Source: Desulfurellaceae bacterium
Lineage (GTDB): Bacteria; Desulfobacterota; Binatia; Bin18
Assembly: GCA_021296095.1 (NCBI GenBank)
Contig: JAGWBB010000012.1
Location: 1-54,508, forward strand
Direction of reading: 5' to 3'
Length of the DNA stretch: 54,508 nucleotides
The notes under the pieces are model-generated. The model was given only the letters and a program-made list of their open reading frames with translations. It made no database searches and was not told the DNA's origin. A program made the position numbers and the translations under genes. Of the stretch, positions 1 to 7,974 are shown one piece after another (position 1 is the first letter of the stretch; each line of letters begins with the position of its first letter).

Positions 1-49
1 CTTGACGGGCTTCTCTCCCCGCGAATGCCATCATTACTTCCAGCATTGT

Positions 50-77
50 GGCTACAGATAATGGTGAACCGCTCTAG
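50..77 (+). repeat. End fragment of a MITE-like repeat (copy 1)
   Basis: An 8-base motif GGCTACAG, a 6-base spacer and GTGAACCGCTCTAG occur here and again, with the same spacing, at 9682-9709. The bases further left differ from the second copy, so this is either a diverged or a partial copy. It lies just downstream of the dciA-like gene stop. Confidence 0.55.
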
Positions 78-95
78 GAGCGCATCGGCAGCGCG

Positions 96-584
96 TCAGC
101 CTTTCTGGCTCAGACGCTGACGGCGCTTGGCCAACACGGCGGCAAACGCGGCTTCAAGCTCGGGCTTGCCCAGATCGGGGACACGCAGTTCGGAAAAAGG
201 CGGCGGCGCCAGACCGGCCGGCTCTTTGGCCGGTCTGGCCATGTCCTGGGGACGGCCCACAACGAAAAAAAGCGTTTTGACCGGCGGGGCGTCATGTTCG
301 GCCAGCGCTTGGTTCAGGCTGCGCACGAGACGCCCTTTGAGGAACTGTAACTCCTGGATGACAGCCGGGTGGGAGACGGTCACAAACAGCTTGCCGTGCT
401 GGAGCTTGCTCGGCCACGCTCGGGCGGCCACGGCCCGACCAACCACCTCTTCCCAGAGTTCCCACACCCGGTAGTCCCTCACCCGGCTGGCAATCGGCAG
501 GTCTGGCAACAGGCGCTTCAGCACGTCGGCGGCCGAGTTCCAGCCCGGAGGCGGTGGGGTATTTTTCATACGCGGTTTCAACAT
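96..584 (-). CDS. DUF721/DciA family protein
   Basis: The protein of about 160 residues has the DUF721 (DciA) layout: an N-terminal segment with a conserved W-x-x-V-V-G-x-x-V-A pattern (residues about 45-57) and a compact domain in which hydrophobic strands of the type KLFVTVSHPAVIQEL precede a helix. DciA is the ancestral loader of the replicative helicase DnaB in bacteria lacking DnaC; the link to that role is by family only. The start is uncertain. A TTG at 599, an ATG at 584 and an ATG at 569 share the frame and none has a clear ribosome binding site. The Pro/Lys-rich C-terminal tail is typical. It is transcribed away from nrdJ. Confidence 0.75.
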   Translation of the reverse strand: MLKPRMKNTPPPPGWNSAADVLKRLLPDLPIASRVRDYRVWELWEEVVGRAVAARAWPSKLQHGKLFVTVSHPAVIQELQFLKGRLVRSLNQALAEHDAPPVKTLFFVVGRPQDMARPAKEPAGLAPPPFSELRVPDLGKPELEAAFAAVLAKRRQRLSQKG

Positions 585-622
585 ACGCCGGAAACACAAA
601 AAAAAGAAGTAGATTCAACCAC

Positions 623-638
623 ATACTACAATTAGCGT
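623..638. promoter_or_regulatory. Upstream NrdR box (weaker of a tandem pair)
   Basis: The 16-mer ATACTACAATTAGCGT matches about 11 of 16 positions of the NrdR consensus acaCwATATaTwGtgt and keeps its C4, A6, T11 and G13. It starts exactly 31 bp upstream of the stronger box, about three helical turns, which is the usual spacing for NrdR box pairs. Confidence 0.5.
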
Positions 639-647
639 TTTTTTTCC

Positions 648-674
648 TTGACAACACCATATGTTGTGTATAAT
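648..674 (+). promoter_or_regulatory. Sigma70-type promoter of nrdJ
   Basis: TTGACA at 648-653 and a perfect TATAAT at 669-674 are separated by 15 bp, slightly shorter than optimum. The predicted start near 681 gives a leader of about 38 nt before the nrdJ ATG. The NrdR box at 654-669 fills the spacer. Confidence 0.65.
654..669. promoter_or_regulatory. NrdR box in the nrdJ promoter
   Basis: The imperfect palindrome ACACCATATGTTGTGT matches 14 of 16 positions of the NrdR consensus. It sits between the -35 and -10 hexamers, so a bound NrdR would block RNA polymerase. NrdR is the ATP/dATP-sensing repressor of ribonucleotide reductase genes. Confidence 0.75.
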
Positions 675-718
675 GATGCCCCCTCTACACTACGGAAGGC
701 ACACAGGAGGAGGTGGTT

Positions 719-3550
719 ATGGCGGAGATGGGACGGAAGACGTGGACGGGAGAGGATGCCTCAGTCGAGCAGGAGACACACCCGGTGATCGCCGACAGCC
801 CCGGCGGCACGACACCCGCAGCAGACGGAGTTCGCCTCACCCGGCATTTTACTCGCGCCGGAGAGCAGCCCTTTTCTCAGATCGAGTGGGAGCAGCGCAG
901 CGCGCTGATTTCAGGAGAAAACGGGGAGGTCGTGTTTGAGCAGCACGGGGTTGAAATTCCCAAAGCCTGGTCTCAGCTGGCGACCAACGTGGTTGTCTCA
1001 AAATACTTCCGGGGTCCGCTGGGCACTCCCCAACGGGAACACAGTGTCCGCCAACTGATTGGCCGGGTCGTCGATACCATCACGGCGTGGGGCAAGAAAG
1101 ACGGCTATTTTGCCGACGACGACAGCGCCCAGATTTTCAGCGACGAACTGACCCATCTGTTGGTCAAGCAGAAGCTGGCCTTTAACAGCCCGGTGTGGTT
1201 CAACGTCGGGGTCGAACCCCACCCGCAGTGCAGCGCGTGTTTTATTCTGTCGGTGGACGACAAGATGGAGTCGATCCTCGACTGGTATCGCAAAGAGGGC
1301 GTGATTTTTAAGGGCGGCTCGGGTTCGGGGGTCAACCTGTCTCGCCTGCGTTCGTCCAAAGAGCGCCTGTCAAGCGGTGGGGCTGCCTCCGGGCCGGTGT
1401 CGTTCATGCGGGCGGCCGACGCCTCGGCGGGGGTTATCAAGTCGGGCGGCAAGACGCGCCGGGCGGCCAAGATGGTTGTCCTGAACGTAGATCACCCCGA
1501 CATTGTCGAATTCATCCAGTGCAAGGCCGAAGAGGAGCGCAAAGCCTGGACCCTGATTGAGGCCGGCTACGACGGCTCGATTGACGGTGCGGCCTACAGT
1601 TCGGTCTTTTTTCAGAACGCCAACAACTCGGTTCGGGTCACCGACGCCTTTATGCACGCGGTGGTCAACCGCCAGCCGTGGTCGACCCGGCTGGTCACCA
1701 GCGGACAAGACCACGAGAGTTTTGCGGCCGAGGATCTGCTGCGCCAGATCGCCCAGGCGACCTGGGAGTGCGGCGATCCGGGCATGCAGTTCGATACGAC
1801 GATCAACGCCTGGCACACCTGCCCCAACAGCGGACGGATTAACGCCAGCAACCCGTGCTCGGAGTACATGCACCTGGACGACAGCGCCTGCAACCTGGCC
1901 TCGCTCAACCTGATGAAGTTCCTCAAGGACGACGGCGGATTTGACACCGCAGCCTTTAAGCATGCGGTCGATATCAGCATCACCGCCCAAGACATCATCG
2001 TTGACAACTCCAGCTATCCCACACCCGAGATTACCGATAACGCCAGCGCCTTTCGCGAGCTGGGTCTGGGCTATGCCAACCTGGGCGCGGTTCTGATGTC
2101 CCTGGGTCTGCCCTACGATTCCGAGGCCGGCCGGCAGTACGCGGGCGCGATTACGGCCCTGATGACCGGCCAGGCCTACAGCCAATCGGCCCGCATCGCC
2201 CAGCAGCTCGGTCCGTTTGGCGGCTATGCGAGCAACCGTGAGCCCATGCTGGCGGTGATCGACAAACATCGCGCGGCCGCCCATCAGCTTGACCCGTCCC
2301 TGGTGCCGCTGGAGCTGTTGTCCGAGGCGCGCCGAGCCTGGGACGAAGCCCTGGCGCTGGGCCGCGAGGCCGGCTACCGCAACTCGCAAGCCACCGTGTT
2401 GGCCCCCACGGGGACCATCGCCTTCATGATGGACTGCGATACGACCGGGGTTGAGCCGGACATCGCCCTGATCAAATACAAACGTCTGGTCGGCGGCGGG
2501 ATGCTGAAACTGGTCAATACCACGGTGCCCCACGCCCTCAAGCGGCTCGGCTACACCAGCCGCGAGGTCCAGGCCATTGTGGAATACATCGACGAGCAGG
2601 AAACAATCGAGGGCGCTCCGGGCCTGAAAGATACACACCTGGCGGTATTTGACTGCGCCTTCAAACCGGCCCGGGGCAGCCGGGCGATCCACCATACCGG
2701 ACATCTACGGATGATGGGCGCGGTCCAGCCTTTTCTGTCGGGCGCCATCTCCAAAACGGTCAATCTGTCCAACGATGCCGCGGTCGAGGATATTGTCGAC
2801 GCGTATATGGAAGCCTGGCGCCTGGGTCTCAAGGCCGTCGCTATCTATCGTGACGGGTGTAAACGGGTCCAGCCGCTGGAGACGCAAAAGCAAGCCCCGG
2901 CCGCAGACACACCGGCGCCCGTCGAGCGTAAACCGGAACGGCGCCGTCTGCCCATGGATCGCAACGCCATCTGTCATAAATTTGAGGTGGCCGGACACGA
3001 GGGCTATATTCACGTCGGCTTTTATGAAGACGGGACACCTGGAGAAATCTTCATCCGCATGGCCAAGGAGGGCAGCACCATCTCGGGCCTGATGGACTCG
3101 ATTGCGACCCTGACCTCTCTAGCCCTGCAGTACGGTGTCCCGCTCGAAGCCCTGGTCAACAAGTTCGGCCATGTCCGCTTTGAGCCGTCCGGGTTTACCA
3201 AAAACGCGGATATTCCCTACGCCAAATCGCTAACCGACTATATCTTCCGTTTTCTGGGTACCCGTTTCCTGTCAACCGAGTTGAAAGAGGAAATCGGTCT
3301 GATCGAAACGCCGGATGCCCTACCGCCAGCCGATCAGGCCACGGTCACCACTGTCGAGCCGGTGGTGGAGGTCCGAATTCCGGCGGCGGAGGCCAGCCGG
3401 CCAGCCCCGGTCTCAGACGACCGGCCACAGGCCACCACCTGGCAGTCGCAGGCCGACGCGCCGAGCTGTGCCGACTGCGGCTCGATCATGATCCGCAACG
3501 GGTCGTGTTATAAGTGCCTCAACTGTGGAGCGACGAGCGGCTGCTCGTAA
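719..3550 (+). CDS. nrdJ: Vitamin B12-dependent (class II) ribonucleotide reductase
   Basis: This enzyme of 943 residues reduces ribonucleotides using adenosylcobalamin. The catalytic-loop motif N-P-C-S-E is at residues 378-382: Asn378, the thiyl Cys380 and Glu382. An N-terminal C-S-A-C-F and a later L-A-P-T-G-T-I-A motif are also present. The C-terminus has a zinc-ribbon-like tail with four CxxC-type cysteines, as in long NrdJ proteins, where this tail carries the shuttle cysteines. AGGAGG at 705-710 is 8 nt before the ATG at 719, so I prefer it to the in-frame GTG at 713. A promoter with tandem NrdR boxes precedes the gene. Class II enzymes work with or without oxygen. Confidence 0.96.
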   Translation: MAEMGRKTWTGEDASVEQETHPVIADSPGGTTPAADGVRLTRHFTRAGEQPFSQIEWEQRSALISGENGEVVFEQHGVEIPKAWSQLATNVVVSKYFRGPLGTPQREHSVRQLIGRVVDTITAWGKKDGYFADDDSAQIFSDELTHLLVKQKLAFNSPVWFNVGVEPHPQCSACFILSVDDKMESILDWYRKEGVIFKGGSGSGVNLSRLRSSKERLSSGGAASGPVSFMRAADASAGVIKSGGKTRRAAKMVVLNVDHPDIVEFIQCKAEEERKAWTLIEAGYDGSIDGAAYSSVFFQNANNSVRVTDAFMHAVVNRQPWSTRLVTSGQDHESFAAEDLLRQIAQATWECGDPGMQFDTTINAWHTCPNSGRINASNPCSEYMHLDDSACNLASLNLMKFLKDDGGFDTAAFKHAVDISITAQDIIVDNSSYPTPEITDNASAFRELGLGYANLGAVLMSLGLPYDSEAGRQYAGAITALMTGQAYSQSARIAQQLGPFGGYASNREPMLAVIDKHRAAAHQLDPSLVPLELLSEARRAWDEALALGREAGYRNSQATVLAPTGTIAFMMDCDTTGVEPDIALIKYKRLVGGGMLKLVNTTVPHALKRLGYTSREVQAIVEYIDEQETIEGAPGLKDTHLAVFDCAFKPARGSRAIHHTGHLRMMGAVQPFLSGAISKTVNLSNDAAVEDIVDAYMEAWRLGLKAVAIYRDGCKRVQPLETQKQAPAADTPAPVERKPERRRLPMDRNAICHKFEVAGHEGYIHVGFYEDGTPGEIFIRMAKEGSTISGLMDSIATLTSLALQYGVPLEALVNKFGHVRFEPSGFTKNADIPYAKSLTDYIFRFLGTRFLSTELKEEIGLIETPDALPPADQATVTTVEPVVEVRIPAAEASRPAPVSDDRPQATTWQSQADAPSCADCGSIMIRNGSCYKCLNCGATSGCS

Positions 3551-3643
3551 GACACAACGGTCACACGTGTTGGGACGGGGAAGGACGTGAGGAGAGGATA
3601 CCGGAGGGAGGCCTTCCCTTGGGAGGAGAGGCCGGGCAACCGG

Positions 3644-3668
3644 GCGGGGCGCCCGTGTGGCGCCCCGC
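3644..3668 (+). terminator. Strong hairpin after nrdJ, no U-tract
   Basis: A perfect 10-bp GC stem (GCGGGGCGCC pairing with GGCGCCCCGC) closes a 5-nt loop, about 95 nt after the nrdJ stop. No T-run follows, so it may terminate weakly, protect the 3' end or act in the leader of the next gene. The type is inferred. Confidence 0.4.
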
Positions 3669-3732
3669 GGAAAAACAGGAGGACGAGACTCCGGGCTGTG
3701 GTGTGAGAGAGACGTGTCGCGAGGAAGGGAAT

Positions 3733-4002
3733 ATGGTCAAGCTTCTGAGCTGTACCCACGGCTGTCCGGGCCAGCCACGGCCGGCCCGGGTGACCCGGAG
3801 TTTTCGCCACCAGCCCAGTCATACGGAGGTTGTTGTCCACGGCATTCCGGTAAATGTCTGCGTGGCGTGCGGACAGTCCTTTGTCGAGGAAGAGACGGCC
3901 GAGCAGCTCCAAGCCCTGCTCCAATCCTTGCCGTCCCTGTGGAAGGCCAAAACGCATGTGGAGTTCGGAGCCTGTTCCGAGGACAAGCCTGCCAGACTCT
4001 GA
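3733..4002 (+). CDS. YgiT-type (MqsA-like) zinc-finger protein
   Basis: This 89-residue protein starts at the ATG preceded by AGGAAGGG. It resembles the zinc-binding N-domain of YgiT/MqsA antitoxins: an early CTHGC pair, then a V-V-V-H-G-I-P-V-N-V-C-V-A-C segment and an acidic E-E-E-T-A-E-Q-L helix. The usual C-terminal HTH is absent and no MqsR-like toxin lies beside it. It could be an orphan antitoxin fragment or a free-standing zinc protein. Function is not assigned. Confidence 0.7.
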   Translation: MVKLLSCTHGCPGQPRPARVTRSFRHQPSHTEVVVHGIPVNVCVACGQSFVEEETAEQLQALLQSLPSLWKAKTHVEFGACSEDKPARL

Positions 4003-4077
4003 GAGTTGTGCTACAACAGTCTGAAACACGGCTCTCGCCTGTAGACAGGGGCGAGAATCAAAGAGGGAGGACTGTGT

Positions 4078-4800
4078 ATGCCGATATTCGAACGCGGTGA
4101 TATCACCCTGTATTATGAAGAGCACGGCACGGGGTTTCCGATTTTGCTCATCGCCCCGGGCGGGATGCGTTCTGCGGTGTCCTTTTGGGATCAGGCGGCC
4201 TGGAACCCCATTCCGCAGCTCGCCGCCCACTATCGCGTCATTGCCATGGATCAGCGCAACGCCGGGCAGTCCAGCGCCCCGATCAGAGCAACGGACAGCT
4301 GGCATGTCTATACCGAGGATCAGCTGGCCCTGCTCAACCACCTCGGCGTTGATCGCTTTCATGTCGCCGGCATGTGCATAGGCGGCCCGTACTGTATGGG
4401 CTTGATCCAGACCGCCCCGCAGCGGGTGACCTCGGCGGTCTTGTTTCAGACGATCGGTCTGTCGGACAACCGCCAGGCCTTTTACGACATGTTCGACGGC
4501 TGGGCTGACACCCTCAAGCCGGACCGCCCCGAAGTGAGCGCCGAGGCTTGGGAGTCATTCAAAACGTCAATGTACGGCGGAGACTTTCTGTTTAATGTGT
4601 CACAAGAGTTTGTCGCCCAGTGCCAGACGCCGCTTCTGGTCCTACTCGGCAACGATGTGTACCATCCATCCGAAACCTCACGCGATGTCGCGCGGCTGGC
4701 CCCAAACGCCACGCTGATTGAACGCTGGAAAGAGCCCCAGGATCAGCCGGCGGCCAAACAGGCGGTCGGGGACTTTTTGGCCCAGCATACCCCACGCTAG
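4078..4800 (+). CDS. Alpha/beta-hydrolase with a cysteine at the nucleophile elbow
   Basis: This 240-residue protein is an alpha/beta-hydrolase fold enzyme. The oxyanion region (LLIAPGGMRSA), the strand motif DQRNAGQS and a nucleophile elbow are all visible. The elbow reads G-M-C-I-G-G, so the usual serine is cysteine, as in dienelactone hydrolases. The likely acid is the Asp in LLGNDVYHP. The canonical late G-H histidine is not obvious, because the segment where it would lie reads WKEPQDQPAA. Substrate is unknown. GGGAGG precedes the ATG, and the next gene starts 13 nt after the stop, suggesting co-transcription. Confidence 0.8.
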   Translation: MPIFERGDITLYYEEHGTGFPILLIAPGGMRSAVSFWDQAAWNPIPQLAAHYRVIAMDQRNAGQSSAPIRATDSWHVYTEDQLALLNHLGVDRFHVAGMCIGGPYCMGLIQTAPQRVTSAVLFQTIGLSDNRQAFYDMFDGWADTLKPDRPEVSAEAWESFKTSMYGGDFLFNVSQEFVAQCQTPLLVLLGNDVYHPSETSRDVARLAPNATLIERWKEPQDQPAAKQAVGDFLAQHTPR

Positions 4801-4813
4801 ACAGGAGGACACG

Positions 4814-5275
4814 ATGAGCGAGGCCACAGCACCCCAGCTACCGCAGTGGATCACCGACCACCTGCAACGCTATCTGGACACCAACGGCGCCGACGGACAT
4901 ATGTGGGACTCGGGGCCGGTCGGCGGGCCGGGCCTCCTGCCGACTCTGCTGTTGACAACGAACGGACGACGCTCGGGCAAGCCCATCACCATGCCCCTGA
5001 TTTATGGCGAGGCGGACGGCAGCTATATCATTGTCGCCTCAAAGGGCGGCGCGCCACAACATCCCGGCTGGTATCTGAACCTGGCCGCCACCCCCCAGGT
5101 CGAGGTGCAGGTCCGCGACAAGCGTTTTCGAGCCACCGCCCGCACCGCCAGCGGACAAGAGCGGACCAGTCTGTGGCAAAAAATGCGCGGGATCTATCCG
5201 CCCTACGATGAGTACCAAGCCAAAACCGAACGGGAGATCCCGGTGGTTGTGCTTGAGCCGCAGGGCGAGGTCTAG
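4814..5275 (+). CDS. Deazaflavin (F420)-dependent nitroreductase-family protein
   Basis: This 153-residue protein matches the Ddn/DUF385 family of split beta-barrel F420 oxidoreductases. The core L-L-L-T-T-N-G-R-R-S-G-K strand-turn, the P-L-I-Y-G segment, the S-K-G-G-A-P-x-H-P-x-W-Y-x-N-L motif (about residues 76-92) and a final E-I-P-V-V-V-L-E strand are all recognisable. Members reduce nitro compounds or quinones with F420H2, or only bind the cofactor. AGGAGG lies 6 nt before the ATG. An LLM-family enzyme at 23341-24201 also suggests F420 use in this organism. Confidence 0.88.
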   Translation: MSEATAPQLPQWITDHLQRYLDTNGADGHMWDSGPVGGPGLLPTLLLTTNGRRSGKPITMPLIYGEADGSYIIVASKGGAPQHPGWYLNLAATPQVEVQVRDKRFRATARTASGQERTSLWQKMRGIYPPYDEYQAKTEREIPVVVLEPQGEV

Positions 5276-5296
5276 GACGAGGGCGACAGGCTCGGG

Positions 5297-5860
5297 TCAG
5301 CGAGCCTGCGCCTTCTCCTCCTTGAGCACGTATAAGCCGCCCAGCTGGCGATAGCGTTCCGCCCAGTCAGTACCATAGCCGACCAGAAAGCCCTGGGGGC
5401 GCACAAACCCGACCTGATCGACACTGACCTCATACTGGGTCCGGCCCTCTTTTTTGACCAAGACGCAGACCGTGAGCGAACGCGGCCCGACCTGCCCCAG
5501 TCGGCCTATCACAGTATCAAGCGTCAGACCCGTATCGAGAACGGTATCAACCAGAATGACATCCTGGTCGCGGAACTCCTGACCGGGACCGTGCAACAGC
5601 CGCACACGGCCTGTCGAGTTGGTCGCCCGTCCATAACTGGCGGCCTGGACAAAAGAGACCTGAACCGGGATATCCATTGCCCGGACGAGGTCGGCCACAA
5701 AAATAAACGCCCCCTTGAGAATGCCGACCACCAGCGGCTCGCGGCCAGCAAAGGTCCGAGACAGCTGTCGTGCCATGGCCCGCACCCGGCTCGCAATTTG
5801 GGCCGGCGTGTAGACTAAGGACAGCTCTGGGGGAACGGCGGCGGTTCTGGTCTGCGTCAT
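5297..5860 (-). CDS. hpt: Hypoxanthine phosphoribosyltransferase
   Basis: This 187-residue purine salvage enzyme would convert hypoxanthine (and perhaps guanine) with PRPP to the nucleotide. It has the HPRT fold order: a G-I-L-K-G-A-F-I-F segment, the PRPP loop D-T-V-L-D-T-G-L-T-L and the late F-L-V-G-Y-G-T-D-W-A-E-R-Y-R motif. Typical enzymes have E-D-I-(I/V)-D-T-G in the PRPP loop; here the acidic pair is D-T, so one acidic residue that helps hold ribose and Mg is lost. GGGAG precedes the ATG. It is convergent with the upstream F420 gene. Confidence 0.9.
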   Translation of the reverse strand: MTQTRTAAVPPELSLVYTPAQIASRVRAMARQLSRTFAGREPLVVGILKGAFIFVADLVRAMDIPVQVSFVQAASYGRATNSTGRVRLLHGPGQEFRDQDVILVDTVLDTGLTLDTVIGRLGQVGPRSLTVCVLVKKEGRTQYEVSVDQVGFVRPQGFLVGYGTDWAERYRQLGGLYVLKEEKAQAR

Positions 5861-5935
5861 CGGAGTGCTCCCAAGACAACGAATATATTCATCGGCCCGG
5901 CCATGCTATCCTACACGCCAGGAAAGTGTAGCCCT

Positions 5936-7390
5936 ATGCATCCGGCTGTCTCCTCTCTGCGGGCCGCCCTGGGCCCAGACGCGGTGCTGACTACTCCCGT
6001 AGTCCGGACCGCTTTGAGCCGCGACGCGTTGCGCCCACACCGGGGTTTTCACGCCATGACCGACTTTGAGCAGCCACCTGTAGCGGTCGTCCAACCCGGC
6101 TCGACCCAGCAGGTGGTGGAGCTCGTCGCCATTGCGCGCCGCCACGCGCTGCCGCTGGTTCCGCGTGGCGGCGGCAGCGGCCTGATGGGGGGAGCCCTGT
6201 CCGTCCGACCGGGCATCGTCGTTGACCTGCGACGCCTGGACCGCATCCTGGCCCTCGACCGCCAGGCGCTGACCGTGCGCGTCCAGAGCGGCGTGCGCCT
6301 GCGGATGCTGGAGGCATACCTGGACCAACACGACCTGCTGCTCGGCCACGATCCGTGGTCTATTGGCGTGGCCACCGTTGGCGGGGCGCTCAGCACCAAC
6401 GGACTGGGCTATCTCGGCGGACGCTACGGCTCGATGGGGGATCAGGTGCTCGGGCTTGAGGCCGTGCTTGGCACCGGAACCGTTATCAGTACGCCCGCTC
6501 TGCGCAAACGCTCGACCGGTCCGGATCTGACCCGGCTCTTTATTGGCGCGGAAGGCACGCTGGGCATTGTGACCGAGGTCACGTTGCGCATCTTTCCCCG
6601 ACCCCAGACCCGGACTCTGCTCGGTTTTACCTTTGCGGACTTTCCGAGCGGTTTTCGCGCCCTGCTCGAGATGCAGGGCTATGGCCTCCAGCCAAGCTCT
6701 ATGGATTTGTCGGTCGATAGCTGGCCGCCTGAACTTCAGGAACGCCAGACAGCCCAGGAACCCGACACCGCTCCAGCCTCAACGACTTCCCCCACGGCCT
6801 ATCTGGTACTTGTTTTTGACGGCCGAGAGGCAGAGGTCGCCGCCCAGCAAGACCTGGCCCGGGCGATTGCCCTCCGCCACGCTGGCATACCGGAAGACAA
6901 GGCCGCCGACCTCGACGCCTATTGGTCTACGCGTCATAGCGCGGCCGACCGCTGGGCCGCAGAGCCCACTCAGCGTGACGGCGCGTTGCTCGACACCCCG
7001 GCCGGCAAAGCCCAGCTGGACTATCTCCACCTCAGCATCCCGGTCACCAAACTGCTCGACTTTCGCCTCCGGGTTGCCGACCGCTTGCAGAACAGCCCGG
7101 TCCAGCTGTGCCAGGAAGCGGTCTGGATCTGGCCCGAATGCTATTCCCTGGTGTTGTACTGTTCACCCGTTCGCGATCCAGCGGCAGCCCAGACCATGCG
7201 CCAGACAACCGACACCATTCTGCGGCTGGCCCAGGACATCGGCGGCTCAATCGAGTATGTCCATGGCGTAGGCGTACGTCTCAGCCATCTGATCCAGCGT
7301 GAACTGGGTAGCGGCCTGGCGGTCCTGCGCAGCCTGAAAGCCAGCCTCGATCCGGCCGGCATCATGAATCCCGACAAACTTGGGCTGTGA
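5936..7390 (+). CDS. FAD-binding oxidase/dehydrogenase (GlcD / D-lactate dehydrogenase type)
   Basis: This 484-residue flavoprotein belongs to the VAO/PCMH superfamily. The FAD_binding_4 domain covers about residues 30-220: P-R-G-G-G-S-G-L-M-G-G pyrophosphate loop, then ATVGGALSTNGLGYLGGRYG and F-I-G-A-E-G-T-L-G-I-V-T-E. The C-terminal FAD-oxidase half ends in the typical DPAGIMNPDKLGL. Relatives oxidise glycolate, D-lactate or other 2-hydroxy acids, or act as alkyl-DHAP synthases; substrate cannot be read from sequence. The ATG at 5936 has AGGAAA upstream. It is divergent from hpt. Confidence 0.88.
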   Translation: MHPAVSSLRAALGPDAVLTTPVVRTALSRDALRPHRGFHAMTDFEQPPVAVVQPGSTQQVVELVAIARRHALPLVPRGGGSGLMGGALSVRPGIVVDLRRLDRILALDRQALTVRVQSGVRLRMLEAYLDQHDLLLGHDPWSIGVATVGGALSTNGLGYLGGRYGSMGDQVLGLEAVLGTGTVISTPALRKRSTGPDLTRLFIGAEGTLGIVTEVTLRIFPRPQTRTLLGFTFADFPSGFRALLEMQGYGLQPSSMDLSVDSWPPELQERQTAQEPDTAPASTTSPTAYLVLVFDGREAEVAAQQDLARAIALRHAGIPEDKAADLDAYWSTRHSAADRWAAEPTQRDGALLDTPAGKAQLDYLHLSIPVTKLLDFRLRVADRLQNSPVQLCQEAVWIWPECYSLVLYCSPVRDPAAAQTMRQTTDTILRLAQDIGGSIEYVHGVGVRLSHLIQRELGSGLAVLRSLKASLDPAGIMNPDKLGL

Positions 7391-7413
7391 TGCCCGCCCG
7401 CGCCCAACCCGTT

Positions 7414-7602
7414 TCAGTTGCTCCGGGTCAGAGCCATCTGCTCCGGATACATATACGAGATGGCATAGATCACATGTGGGCCGGAGGATTTCTGCATCTT
7501 GATCTGTTTGGGCCGGACGTGCGGTGTGATGTGCAAAATAAAACCGTTGCGGGCGGTGAGCAGTCGGGACGGTTGTGGCAGCTGGGGCGGCTTGTCTCGC
7601 AT
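7414..7602 (-). CDS. Small hypothetical protein
   Basis: A possible 62-residue product starts 4 nt after the stop of the upstream small gene, with a purine-rich AGAGGTGGGG ahead of the ATG. It is basic at the start and has a central F-I-L-H-I-T-P-H-V-R-P segment. I recognise no family. Translational coupling to its neighbour is the main support. Confidence 0.4.
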   Translation of the reverse strand: MRDKPPQLPQPSRLLTARNGFILHITPHVRPKQIKMQKSSGPHVIYAISYMYPEQMALTRSN

Positions 7603-7606
7603 GTCT

Positions 7607-7825
7607 TTAATGCCCCACCTCTTTCTCAAAGGGTTCCTCTGCTTCCTCAGCCTGATCCAGCAAATAGCTCAGCTCACGAAAGGCTTCGTTCACATGGTGC
7701 GCAACGGCCAGCAGCGAACCGTAGGCGTCTTCGTCCGGGTCATACTGTTTGAGATGGTCATTGATCATACGCAGGAGGTCGCGCATCTGCTCTTCCGCAC
7801 TCCAAAGATGCTCACACGAAGCCAT
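7607..7825 (-). CDS. Small acidic hypothetical protein
   Basis: This 72-residue product has a very good ribosome binding site (AAAGGAGG, 5 nt before the ATG). The sequence is helical and acidic, with EEAEEPFEKE near the C-terminus and a D-P-D-E-D-A-Y-G segment in the middle. No domain is recognised. It probably forms a two-gene unit with the 62-residue ORF downstream and is convergent with the FAD oxidase gene. Confidence 0.65.
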   Translation of the reverse strand: MASCEHLWSAEEQMRDLLRMINDHLKQYDPDEDAYGSLLAVAHHVNEAFRELSYLLDQAEEAEEPFEKEVGH

Positions 7826-7974
7826 GACGTCCTCCTTTCAGGGCTCTGTAGCGCGGGCATTCTAGCTGACAAGCGTGATCCCGCCTAGAGCCTGTCAGAG
7901 ACATGAGCCACATTGCAGACTGCGGCAAAGCTGGATATGCATGGAGAAACAGAATAGCGAAACTGGAGGACACC

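Noticed and set aside
1370-2704. A 444-codon open frame antisense to nrdJ
   Set aside because: It has no ribosome binding site or family features and lies wholly opposite a clear ribonucleotide reductase gene. It is a GC-rich shadow frame.
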